Shown: positions 1 through 10,267 of the stretch, piece after piece
How the letters are laid out: every line of letters starts with the position of its first letter
Position numbering within the stretch: position 1 is the first letter of the stretch
Program-made: the position numbers and the translations under genes
Origin: Rhexocercosporidium sp. MPI-PUGE-AT-0058
Lineage: Eukaryota > Ascomycota > Leotiomycetes > Helotiales
Length of the DNA: 64,000 nt
Direction of reading: 5' to 3'
Assembly: GCA_020746875.1 (NCBI GenBank)
Contig: JAGTJL010000012.1
Span: 1,302,001 to 1,366,000, forward strand
The notes under the pieces: generated by a model
Seen by the model: the letters and a program-made list of their open reading frames with translations, nothing else
Told to the model about the DNA's origin: nothing
Databases searched by the model: none

Positions 1-664
1 CTTTCGTGGAAGCTTGGCAGGGAGAGCAATAGTAGTTATTATGATGTATGAGGTCATGACATGGACGAATTACAGAAATAGAAAAACGTGGATACCCCCG
101 TATGCAAGCTTTACATCATCTCTGGTGGGGTACCTTGATGGTCATATTTCGAATTGCAACAGCAGACCCTTACGCGTATGATCATAGGCGGAAATCTTCG
201 AATTGCAACAGAGAACCTAATCATATCTCGCATCAAACTCAAACAGGTCGATCAAGCAGGGCATTTCCGTGACTTGGGAGAGAGCAGCAACCGGAACCTA
301 ATCTTGAACCGTCACACAACCAGGTTCCAGTATCGAGTTGCATCTTGCGAACTTATCCACCGTAGCTAGAACACAGGGTCCATTGATACATCACTCCGGA
401 ATCACACTCACAAACCATACCATATCCGGGTCTCAGAAGGTGCTCAATGTCGTGATTTTTTGTATTTCGGGTCAAGCTTCCATCGCCAGCCTTGCCATGC
501 TATTTTCTCACATACACCATGACCCCAAATATCAATCGAAGCCATATGAAAGGATGAGCACCCATGCCGGAAAAAAGGACCAGAAGACGCGAGTCAAATC
601 AAATCCAGCCCCTGCCCAAGCCCCTTCCATCACTCAGAATAACACCAACCAGTTCACCACACAT
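1..664. other. Intergenic stretch, no gene seen
   Basis: I see no recognisable coding region here. The only structure noted is a 15-bp direct repeat (TTCGAATTGCAACAG) at 148-162 and 197-211. The right end is the 3' flank of RPL35. Confidence 0.5.
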
Positions 665-1278
665 CTAAGCCTCCGCCTTGATGGCGTACTTTCGCTGGGG
701 GAAATGGACGGACTTCTTCTTGGTCTTCTCCAGGGTCTTGCCGCTCTCGTGCTTCGTCAGGCGTCTCCGGATGGCGCGGGTCTGCTTTGGTCGGAGGTCG
801 AGAGGAAGGTACTTCTTGTTCTTGTAGAAGAGGCGGAGTTGCGAGCGTTGGTTGGCGTTGATGACTGTGAGGACCTTGGCGATTGACTTGCGGATGTCGT
901 GGCTGTTGAAACAGAAGGTTAGCTATGAGATCTTGACCTCCGCCTTCGCCTTCACAATGTTCTCGGTGCTGTGCAATCCTCTATCCTCCTGGTTGATATG
1001 GTTGTCTGAGTGTGGGTGAAGTGAGGGTATTGGATCGAGGACCGCGCCCTCGTATGGATTCAAGGGATATACGCACATCTTTGTGAGCTTGGAAGCCGAT
1101 CCTCCAGCAATCTTCTGTGTGCGCAATTGGCCGAGCTCAGTCTTCAACTCTCCCAGCTGCTTTGCAAGGTCGGTCTTGTTCTTGCTCCAGAGAGCTCCGG
1201 TCTTAACTTTGCCGCTCGACTGTTCCCATTGATTAGCATCATATCGCATCGGGCGCATAGAGTGGCCGGCATTACCAT
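665..1278 (-). CDS. RPL35: 60S ribosomal protein L35 (uL29)
   Basis: Structural protein of the large cytosolic ribosomal subunit, near the peptide exit tunnel. Three exons on the minus strand: 1278-1276, 1219-1077 and 902-665, giving 127 aa. The protein starts [16 protein letters not shown] and ends with the lysine- and arginine-rich tail typical of eukaryotic L35 (family length about 123-126 aa). The first exon is only the ATG codon. The intron begins directly after it (GTAATG) and ends in GAACAG, so the second codon is supplied by exon 2. The second intron has a GTGCGT donor and rejoins ...KLTKIHDIRK in frame. The gene is divergent from GOS1, with 318 bp between the start codons. Identification rests on near-complete match to the family from memory. 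Splice sites are inferred. Confidence 0.95.
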
Positions 1279-1596
1279 CTTGAAGTTTTGTCGTGGGGTT
1301 GTCGTTGGGGAGTTGTCGTGGTCGTCGTCAATTTCGGTCGGGAAATCTTGAAGTTCTTTCCTCGAAATTCTGGGTGCGGGAGATATTTCGTAGCGGGGCC
1401 TGTGATTGGCTTGCTAGCCGTGAGGGGTGCACGGATCAATATTTGAGCGCTAGCAGCGACATCATCACATGACATTAGGGAAGGCGCGGCCGCGTCAGAG
1501 CAGCAAGGCGCTTGAACATGGAACGTTGAACTGAGCGAGAATAAGAGAGAGAACACAAGTATTCTAACACCTACAATACTTTGCCAACCAACCATA
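1279..1596. promoter_or_regulatory. Shared divergent promoter of RPL35 and GOS1
   Basis: A 318-bp region separates the two start codons and must hold both promoters. It contains a GC-only palindrome (CGCGGCCGCG, about 1487-1496). No TATA box is evident by eye. Confidence 0.5.
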
Positions 1597-2391
1597 ATGT
1601 CTTCAACTGGAACTGGATGGGCACAGCTCAGGCAACAAGCTCGATCATTAGAAACACAGGTAAGTAAATCATGTGCGAAGCATAAGCCCAAAAGGATCAG
1701 AACTGACCACCCTACAGACAGAAACACTATTCCACACCTATTCACAATTCGCCGCCGTTCCCAATATACCCGCCAAAGCATCAGAAGACGAGAGACAAAC
1801 GGAAGCAAAATTACAAGACCTGTTAGAAAAGGTACGGCCAGATCTCTGGCAGCCATGCTGGAATAGGATATTATTGACATTTCCCAGCGCGAGACACTGA
1901 ACGGACAACTCTCCCGCCTTCTCGATTCAGAAGCAACCCTCACAGCCTCAGCACTCAAACAGAACAACCTCTCGCGGCACCGGGAAGTGCTACAAGAACA
2001 CCGCCGGGAACTCTCCCGATTAAAAGCGCAAATCCAAGAGGCGCGCAACAGGGCGAACCTACTCTCAAACGTCCGCAGCGACATCGATGCCTACCATTCC
2101 AACAACCCCGAGGCGGCAGAGGCGAACTACATGCTCGATGAGAGGGGGAGGATAGACAATAGCCATAACATGGCGGATAGTGTGCTCAGCCAGGCATATG
2201 CTGTCAATGAGAGTTTTGGTCTGCAGAGGGAGACGCTGGCGAGTATTAATCGTAGGATTACGGGGGCGGCGGCGCAGGTCCCTGGCTTGAATAGTCTGAT
2301 TGGGAGGATTTCGGCGAAGAAGAGGAGGGATGGGATTATTATGGGGAGCTTCATCGCTTTCTGTTTTCTAATGTTTATATACTTTATGTAA
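1597..2391 (+). CDS. GOS1: Golgi SNAP receptor complex member 1 (v/Qb-SNARE Gos1)
   Basis: Tail-anchored SNARE for fusion of vesicles at the Golgi. Exons 1597-1659, 1718-1831 and 1888-2391 give 226 aa. The start MSSTGTGWAQLRQQARSLE followed by a short acidic helix matches the Gos1/GOS28 N-terminus. The last third holds the SNARE heptads and the end is a hydrophobic anchor (GIIMGSFIAFCFLMFIYFM). The stop lies directly after the anchor, as expected for a tail-anchored protein. An alternative is one more intron (GTAAGT at 2387 to CAG at 2433), which would replace the stop with a short basic tail ending at 2467. I cannot decide between the two from sequence. The gene converges on ATP10, 122 bp away. 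Confidence 0.88.
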
Positions 2392-2513
2392 GTGATGGAT
2401 AAGCGACGCTGCTATGATTTACATTGAGAGCAGGCGTTTTTGGAGGACTGGCTGGCTAGTCAGATAGCTTTATGTCTATGTTGTACAAGTATGGGTATAT
2501 CCAAGCAAAAATG

Positions 2514-3614
2514 TCACGCTGCCGCTGCAGCTGTCTGGTTTTCTACAGTCTTTCCGGTATTGACTTTCGGGGGCAGAATGGCCTTCTCCTTCCGCCTGAC
2601 TTTCAACTCTTCGATCAGTCGTTTGGCACCTTTCACCAGACCCTCCTTCTCATCTCCCTCGCAAGGTCCACTTCCAGCCCATCTAATCCTACACTCCCCA
2701 TCAAGCAAATATGTATACCCAACCTTACTATTCAATAACCCAATCGCATCCCGAATGTCATCCGAAACTCCTTTCCGTACAACGAAATACCGTCCCCAAT
2801 TCCCCTCCCCAATCCTCTTCCTCAAACTCGGCATGAAAAGCTTAATAAGCATAGCCTTCAAAGCATTCTCCTCGATGTTGATCTGTACCATCTGCGCCAA
2901 TCCCCCACTACCTCTCACCACCTCATGCAGTTCCGGATTATCCTTCTCTGATGCAAAGGTAGCTGCCTGGCTCTCGGCCCATACACTGCTAAAGACACTG
3001 ACTATTGACACCTTATCTTCGAACACCGGAGTCGTATCTTTCGGAATCTTGTCTTTCGATAGCGTCTGCCCTTGTAGATTCGGGAAGTGCAGCGCGCGCT
3101 CTCCCTTAAAGAGGCGTGGGGGCGCGAGGAAGGATTTCCCCTTGTGGAGGCGCATGTTACTCCATTCTCGGAAATATGGCGTTGAGATCTTTTGGGTCCT
3201 GTAATTGCATTCAGCAGAGTTCTCACCAAATTACATCTCTAATTCCACCCTGGAAGGTGTAATCTCTTACAGCTGCTTCCGCCGCACAAGATGCTTGTCG
3301 TAATCCACGAAATCATCTCTCCTCTGCTTCCACGTCCTGCTATCCACGCCCGCATTCTCTCCAGCTTGCGGCGGGTAAGGAAGGCCAATTGGCCGGCCTA
3401 GAGGCTTGGGTGTGAACTCGGAAACGGCTTTTCCATACGCCCTAGGTGCATCTGCGAGGGGCGATTCTGGAACTGCTGGAGTTGCTGGTGAGGAAGCACC
3501 TTTCTCAGCTTGTCGTCGGTAGGAAGTACTGAATGTGCGCCATTGACAAAGCAGACAAGCTTTTGACTCGAGCTGGAAATTGGAGGGTCGAAATGGGCGT
3601 CGTGAGATAATCAT
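2514..3614 (-). CDS. ATP10: Mitochondrial F1Fo-ATP synthase assembly factor ATP10
   Basis: ATP10-type chaperone for assembly of subunit 6 into the mitochondrial ATP synthase. It acts at the inner membrane. Exons 3614-3271 and 3198-2514 give 342 aa. The N-terminus (MIISRRPFRPSNFQLESKA, then RTFSTSYRR) looks like a mitochondrial targeting sequence. The core contains FLAPPRLFKGERALHFPNL, the hallmark of the family. The C-terminal part has the conserved stretch around NIEENALKAMLIKLF. An in-frame Met lies upstream at 3707, but the one chosen directly precedes the basic presequence. The gene is divergent from the BCKDH-E2 gene, with 255 bp between starts, so the two mitochondrial genes share a promoter region. 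Confidence 0.9.
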
Positions 3615-3869
3615 CGTGTTAATGTCCAGGTGGTTTTGTTGACATTGAAATCTAAAAATGTTAAGAGACACCTCAGGCTGTTCTGGTCGGCCAGGGCAGC
3701 TTGGCATACCTGATCGTTCCTGCCGTTTTGAACCGGTTATAACCGAGCTTCACTAATACCCCAGATTTGTCCCCAGGTATGTAACTGCTCCTCGACCCCT
3801 CAAGAATGTGAGGCACAAAGACTTTCTCCTCCTAATTATTGGAGTATCGAACCAGGACTCGGAATCAGA

Positions 3870-5370
3870 ATGCGTCTCCAGCTTTACTCCAGGATTTCGG
3901 CCAGGCAATGGCATGTTTACAGCGGTCTCGCGCTCCCGAGACAGGGCTGCCCGTCAACCCGGTCTTTCAGTGCTTCTGCCAGGGCACTGGCCATAAAGCC
4001 GTTTCTGCTGGCGGATATTGGGGAAGGTGAGTTTAAGATATCTATAGCTTTATTATGCATGTATCTCTAACCATTAAATAGGAATCCGAGAATGTGAAAT
4101 CATTCAATGGTTCGTCGAGCCCGAAGCCCGCGTCGAGGAATGGGATAAGTTATGTGAAGTCCAAAGCGACAAGGCTTCAGTGGAGATCACAAGCCGGTTC
4201 GCGGGCGTCATCAAGAAGCTACACTATGATGCTGGAGAAATGGCTAAGGTAGGGAAACCTCTGGTTGATATCGATATACAAGGCGAGATCAAGGAGGAGG
4301 ATCTGGAGGCTTTGACGGAATCTGGGACTGGGGAGGAATCTCAGACCCAAGTCGAAAAGACACCACAGCCACCAGCTACAGAATCAAAATCTACCCCAGA
4401 GGTATCGCCGCCGGTACAGAAACCAAGTCCGCCAAAGGGGAAACATGCATCTTTAGCAACTCCTGCTGTTAGACATCTAACCAAAGAGTTAGATGTCAAG
4501 ATTGAGGATGTCAATGGCACTGGCAGAGATGGTCGAGTTTTGAAGGAAGATGTCTACCAATTCGCAAAGGAGCGGGATAGTGCTCCTGAACCACGCCCTA
4601 GCAGTCAAACAGTCTCCGCTCTTACATCGAGTAGTGGCCCTCAAACAGAGACAATAGCGCAACTGTCAAACACCCAGCATCAAATGTTCAAGACCATGAC
4701 CAAGTCTCTGAACATTCCACATTTCCTGTACGCAGACGAGATTAACTTCTCTGGCATAGCAGAGCTGCGAGCTAGGCTAAACAGAGGGTTGGTGAAATTC
4801 CCAGTCAATGAAGTTAGCAAGCTATCTTTCCTCCCCTTCATCATCAAGGCGGTCTCGATGTGTCTTGACCGCTACCCGGCGCTCAATGCAAGAGTTGACG
4901 TCGACCCAAACTTGTCTAAGCCGGTGCTGGTCATGCGGACTCAACACAACATTGGCGTGGCTATGGACACACCCAATGGCCTCATCGTCCCTGTGATCAA
5001 GAACGTATCCAGTCTCAACATTATCTCCATAGCCGCCGAGCTCAACCGCCTCCAATCCCTGGCTCAGGCTGGCAAGCTCTCCAGCCAAGACCTGAGCGGT
5101 GGTACCATTACCGTCTCCAACATCGGCAGTATTGGGGGCACGTACGTCTCGCCCGTCATCGTCGAGAAGGAGGTTGCCATCTTGGGAATCGGCAAGACGA
5201 GGACCATTCCAGCATTCGACGCCGCGGGCCAGGTGATCCAGAAACAGGTGTGCAATTTCAGCTGGAGTGCAGATCACCGCGTTATTGATGGAGCGACTAT
5301 GGCCCGCGCTGCGGAGGTGGTGAGGGGATTTGTCGAGGATCCAGACAGCATGGTCATTCACTTGAGGTGA
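3870..5370 (+). CDS. Dihydrolipoyl acyltransferase, E2 of branched-chain 2-oxoacid dehydrogenase
   Basis: E2 core of the mitochondrial complex that oxidises the 2-oxoacids of Leu, Ile and Val. Two exons, 3870-4026 and 4082-5370, give 481 aa. An arginine- and serine-rich presequence (RSFSASARA) is followed by a lipoyl domain whose modified lysine is about K83 in VQSDKASVEI. A peripheral-subunit-binding domain lies at about residues 178-211 (ATPAVRHLTKEL). The acyltransferase domain ends with the catalytic SADHRVIDGATMA, His at about 451. That SADHRVIDGATM form is typical of BCKDH E2 (DBT) rather than pyruvate dehydrogenase E2. The start was chosen as the Met immediately before the presequence. 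Other upstream Mets are in different frames. Confidence 0.93.
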
Positions 5371-6085
5371 CGACTTTTGGGGAGCACAGCAGCATGTTGT
5401 GAGAGACAAGAGTGGTACTATAACAGCGGTTGTATCTACAGGATAGGGCGTGGGGTAGAGGCATGATCGATTTGTTGGCAAGACGTAAAAGGCTAGTGGT
5501 TTGAGAACCTAGCCTCAGCCTCATGTTGTATGCGCTGTCACCTTACACAGCAAGGATGATACTGAGATGAAAGTGCGGGGTGGAATACACTACCCCGCAA
5601 GAATTGGAAAGCTGGAGTGACTTGAGCATAAATGAAAAATAGACAAATAGATGTCAGGAGATGAAAAATGGATCATATAAAATTAAAGTGTAAACATCTG
5701 TTGCCATGATATTTTACGTAGAGTGATCTAAAGTCTCGCTGACTAAAAAGTCTAATTCAAATCCTGGGTCTTAGCTCCGCTGTCCTGCAAGTTATAAACC
5801 AAAATTCAATCCTAACGCCTTTTTGTTGTATCCCCGCCGCGCCGTATTATCGCATGCTGCAACCCGACCCCGAAAAAGCAAAGAGAAACAAAGCCAACAG
5901 TGGTACAGTACGTACGTAGACGAAACTAAGCAATAGGACGCCGGAACGAAAATACGCTCAGCCAGAGTTTAAAAAAATCCTGTTGGTCGTCTGCCCAATT
6001 CCACCAACATCATTCCATGCCATTCCATGCCAATGAAGCTCAGGATGATCACTCCCACACCCAACACAACAGTTTTCCCATGACC
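5371..6085. other. Intergenic, convergent 3' flanks
   Basis: Tail-to-tail spacer between the BCKDH-E2 gene and gluconokinase. It is AT-rich in part (5620-5720) and shows no coding signal. Presumably it holds the two 3' UTRs. Confidence 0.5.
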
Positions 6086-6840
6086 CTACGAGTCTTGGAC
6101 CAGTTCTGACTTGACCGCTTCTTGGATCTTCGCTAAGGCCTCCTCCTCGACCTGGTCTATTGAGCCACTCACATCCACGCTGATAACATCGGTCTCCTTC
6201 TCTCCAGGGGCCTCCAATATGCTGAACTGGCTATGCACCATATTGGCGCCCATGTAGTGGCCAGCCCTGGCACCGACCCGCGCGGCGAGTACCTCCTCCG
6301 GCGCATGCAGGTATACAAAGTGCACGCGAGCACCCTGCGAGTAGAAGCCCGCGACGCGGATGACGTCGCGGTATTTGCGCTTCAGGGCCGAGCAGGTGAG
6401 AACGACGCCTTGCGAGCCGGTCGATATCTTGTTGATGGCTTCTTCACGGAGGCGCGTGAGCCAGTCCCAGCGGTCGGCGTCGGTGAGGGGGATTCCTTTG
6501 GACATTTTCTCGATGTTGGCTTCTGGGTGGAACTACAGATCAACAGTTAGTCAATTGTTGCAAAGAAAATTAAATGGGAAGGAGCCAAGTAGTAAGCAGG
6601 AGTAGGGAAGAGAGAAAGTACCTCGTCGCCCTCAATGTAGGGTAGATTCATGCTCTTGGCTAAGAACTGTGCCACGGTACTCTTTCCACATCCTGCTGGT
6701 CCAGTGATCAACCAGATGTGGTGATGTTCTGTTTGAGGATGGCTTTTGTTATTCGATCGTGTGCTGCCATTGGTGAGGGTATTGTTTGAAGAGGTAGCAA
6801 TGGGTAGATGGTCGGAGTTTGGGGGTGTCGGTTGAGCCAT
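6086..6840 (-). CDS. Gluconokinase (GntK type)
   Basis: ATP-dependent phosphorylation of D-gluconate to 6-phosphogluconate, feeding the pentose phosphate pathway. Exons 6840-6622 and 6532-6086 give 221 aa. A P-loop GPAGCGKST lies at about residues 47-55, followed by the PYIEGDE / FHPEANIEKMSKGIPL substrate-binding stretch typical of the family. LTDADRWDWL, CSALKRKYRD and the FVYLHAPEEVL strand follow. The intron falls exactly between GDE and FHP. The N-terminal 40 residues are Ser/Asn-rich and not conserved. In-frame Mets at 6867 and 6894 would lengthen the protein by 9 or 18 residues. I chose 6840 for its better start context (ACGATGGC). Confidence 0.92.
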
Positions 6841-9800
6841 CGTTGTTCGGTTCTCGTAGGAAAGCATCCTGAGAAACTTTGGACAGTGTGTCAAGTTTAT
6901 ATAGGTAAGGGATGAAGTAGAATGGAAAGTGAGTAAATAAACGGCAAGCGACGCAGGGCAAGTGCTCTCTCAAGTTTCAGTCGATGGATGTTAGGATAAA
7001 GAGTACAACAAGTAGGAGCAAGCAGTCAACAGGTCAGGTTGACGTAAGGGGGTATAGCATTCAATGACTGCAAGCGAGGAAGCCAAACAGACAAGACAGT
7101 AGCGGAGCGGAGTGGCAGCAAGCAGCAAGCAGCAACTGAGGCAAATAAGGATCAAAGTGGGAGCAAACTTATTCTCACGATGACGGGTCCCAGACCCTTC
7201 TTATGAATGCTGGGCAGGCTCAGGGTCAGAGCCCAGGGCTCAGGCTCCGTCCAGCCCAGCCTGGATTCAACGTCAGTCATCCATTATTGTTGCACAGAGC
7301 CAAAGCCAGAGCCAGCGCCAGAGGAGAGGACCATGCAATAATTGCCCCACACTAAAAGCCAGGAGGACTAAGCCGAAAGAGCGTCATTCCCAGATGAAAA
7401 TTGCCGCTTGGGTTCCTTTTTGCCAGATGAGACGGCCCGGGGAGGAGCAAGACGATGCCGGGGGGGCAGTGAAAGACGGCCAAGGGGGAGCTGGTGGAGG
7501 TGGAGGTGATGGAGGGATGGAGGGATGGATGATGGGAGGGGCATGCGGAATACGGGAAGTGGGTGGGGGAACGAGGTCATCGGGTCAATAGCCGTCAGAT
7601 AGCGATGACCAAATATCCGTCATGGGCTCGTGCGGTTCAATAGCCGGTGTTCATGCTGACTTGCGAAGGATGTGTTAGAAGTGCTTCGGGGTACAGGAGG
7701 ACAGAGACAAGGACAATAAAAATTAATAGACGGTCAACTCAGGGATCGATGGATGAGGAATCTAGTAGATACTTTGTATAATCCCGACTTGTGAAGTATA
7801 TAGTTACTAGGACCAATCAATATCAGGAAAACGGCCAGCAGTGTCTTTAGCGAGATATCTGAGACTCGGTGCCAACAATGATCAATTCCTACCGCTCATC
7901 TAGGTTTCTGAGTACCTAGCTACCCAGAGAGTCAGCGTCTTGATAATGTCCGATTTCTTTGAGATATCCGATCATATCAAAGGTAGACAGTAGCTTGGCT
8001 AATCTTGTAGAGGAAATGTCGGATATATTGAAAGTCGGGCATCCTTAACAGAAGCCGGAAATTCCGAGATTTTGACGTTCTTCTCGAGGGTATCAAGGAT
8101 TCCTTCATAATGCCAATAAACCCAATGACTGGCAGTTAGAGAAAATTCTCCGTAACAGGAAACGGCAGTCTCATCCATGCCTCCTCGGTCCTTTCTCTCC
8201 CTCCTTTTGAAACGGACGGGGAAAGGATGAAGAACTTCCCGGACCGAGACTATTTTGCAAACTAGAGTTTTTCAACCTTTTACACTGCTTGCATCCTATT
8301 CGTCAAGGCGCCACACCCCTCGATAGCAAATGCACCGAAGGGTAAGCAACCAAGCGTGGGATGAGTAGATGCATGGCGATTGATTGATTGAAAGATTCGA
8401 CAACAATCTAGATTGAGCATCTATTCTGCATATTTTCTTGTGTTACCTTCCTGTGATGTCTCCACAGCTGGCTGTCACTTTAAGTGTCTTCATGGTCCCC
8501 CTTCTCATGAGAAACAGTCTGTAACGAGAGTCCATCTCACCCGCCCGAGATCCTCAACCCCGCCAAACCAGCCTTTCCACCCAAAGCTGTGGGACGCCAT
8601 GGCGTCCCTGTCACCGATCAAGTCTCGTTCGGCGCCACTTACCAGGGACCCCTGTGGTGGCTTCTACCCTGACCCTTTTTCAGACCAAGAGAATGGCCGC
8701 TGGCGGGGCGAAAGCGTGGGGGTTAGCTCCAAGGTCGTGAACGGTGCCTCCCAGGACAGGATTCTGTGTGGAGAATTTTGAGTTGCAGACCCTTTTCGGC
8801 CTGTATCGAACACATCGGCATGAACGCCGGCTTAGTTCTTATTTGTGGGGATGGTGTATCGTAGTTGCTTTTTTATGCGAGCTGAAGTTCGTTACGTTTC
8901 TTTGAGTTTGTTTAATATCACACCGCTTCTTCCTCTTCTTTTTCCTCTTCGTCACTTCTAGGCCGCATACACAGTACCTGCTACTGGCTGGGAAGCATCA
9001 ATACAGGGATTAAGTCTTTTTTCTTTGCTGGTTTCTGCGTACAAACCTGAAAAGCTCACGTCTCTCTCCTCAATCTGGAACTTGGCACAGCACAACACGG
9101 ATCCGTTCGGTCGAAGTTAGGTGAGTATAATTCACATGATCATATTATACTTTCTTCTAACGTCTTGCAAGCACGCGTACAAGCAAGTGAGCCTCCAGTC
9201 ATCAAGTTGATGTTGTACAAAAAACATGCACCATGCAAGAGGTGCTTCCGCAGCCGAGTTCGATGCAGTATTCAATACTCGTATTGAGGATAAATAATGG
9301 GAAGGATTTACCCGCATTTATCCAAGTGGAACAAACATATCTTCACTGCCTACCAAAGTACGAGGTAGTATCAAGAATTACCAGGAGGACCTCTTCTATT
9401 CCCCGCCATGTTTTTGCATTTCAGCGCAGCAGGGGAAACTGCAAAAAAGAGAGGGCATTCTAGATTGCCTAGAGTGTGGGGAAGGTTTCTGGAATGTACG
9501 GGGGACGTCATGAGGATCTTAAAAGTCAGGTTTGTTCCTTGTAGTGGCTGAAAAGCTAGAAAGCATTGCGAGTCAATAAATAGCCTCACCGCTAGTAATA
9601 CAAGCCACTCGCAGTTCCGAAAGAGGAAATTTACTCCCCGTTGCATATTTACCCGATACGGACATCCGGTTCTACATCCTTTGGAGTACTTTTGAAGAGG
9701 AACAAAATACATGAGAAGTGAGGGCTGGACTTCTTATCGAAAAAGCTTCATGTGCCTAGTTCCTATAGTAGTGGCCTCATAAGAACCTCTTGGCATTTTT

Positions 9801-10079
9801 GCACCTCGAAAGTTGACTGAAAGTGCTGTGTGTTTCTCAATACTTTGCTAATATAACCTTGAGACGTTTATAAGAATTACTCGAACACTTAATTTCTCGA
9901 AATCTCAAGGCCGTGTACTTCATTTTCAAACTCTTCAGACTAACCAAGACCTACCGTATTATTTTTCTCGATGCGGCACGTTCATAAGATCAACAACCAC
10001 TACATCAAGTCTAAAATGCGCATCCAAAACTCAGTCCAAAGCCAGAGTCAATACATCAGGAGAGTTTTACTTGGCTATA
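6841..10079. other. Gene-poor region, no supported gene
   Basis: About 3.2 kb without a convincing gene. Only short open frames with no family resemblance occur. It contains a CAGCAA-type repeat at about 7112-7133, a G-rich purine tract at about 7492-7545, and pyrimidine-rich DNA near 8920-8950. The first few hundred bases are the promoter side of gluconokinase. The right end abuts the transposon. Confidence 0.5.
7490..7545 (+). repeat. G-rich low-complexity tract
   Basis: Imperfect repeats of GGTGGA, then GGATGGAGG. The run GGTGGAGGTGGAGG could form a two-tetrad G-quadruplex. No function is inferred. Confidence 0.45.
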
Positions 10080-10165
10080 CTAGCCGGTTCCCCTCCTATT
10101 TTGCTCGGGGCTCGCTAATAGTCGGGCTAAGCAAATGTCACGGCTAAGCAAAGGTGTCACAGCTC
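10080..10165 (+). repeat. Left terminal inverted repeat
   Basis: Starts CTAGCCGGTTCCCC next to the TA duplication. It contains two tandem copies of a GGCTAAGCAAA..GTCAC motif (10125-10141 and 10142-10160), a plausible transposase-binding site. Confidence 0.95.
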
Positions 10166-10267
10166 AAATGCGCCAAGCCTCACTTTTACACGTAAAAACG
10201 CGTTCTTTTATATTACCTTCAATGACAATTGACTGCACCCAGGACATCGATTTGACCTAAATTTTCT

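Noticed and set aside
338..886. 182-codon open frame on the plus strand
   Set aside because: Overlaps the antisense of RPL35 exon 3. The long frame is a shadow of the conserved ribosomal gene.
1272..2084. 270-codon minus-strand open frame
   Set aside because: Antisense to GOS1 exons and its promoter. No family resemblance and composition of a shadow frame.
4822..5481. 219-codon minus-strand open frame
   Set aside because: Lies wholly opposite the E2 acyltransferase domain. Not a gene.
7112..7133. Possible CRISPR-like or array repeat (CAGCAA units)
   Set aside because: Only a short imperfect microsatellite without spacers. CRISPR arrays are not expected in a fungal nuclear genome.
8413..8781. 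122-codon open frame in the gene-poor tract
   Set aside because: No domain, no splice partner, no upstream signal. Too weak to call.
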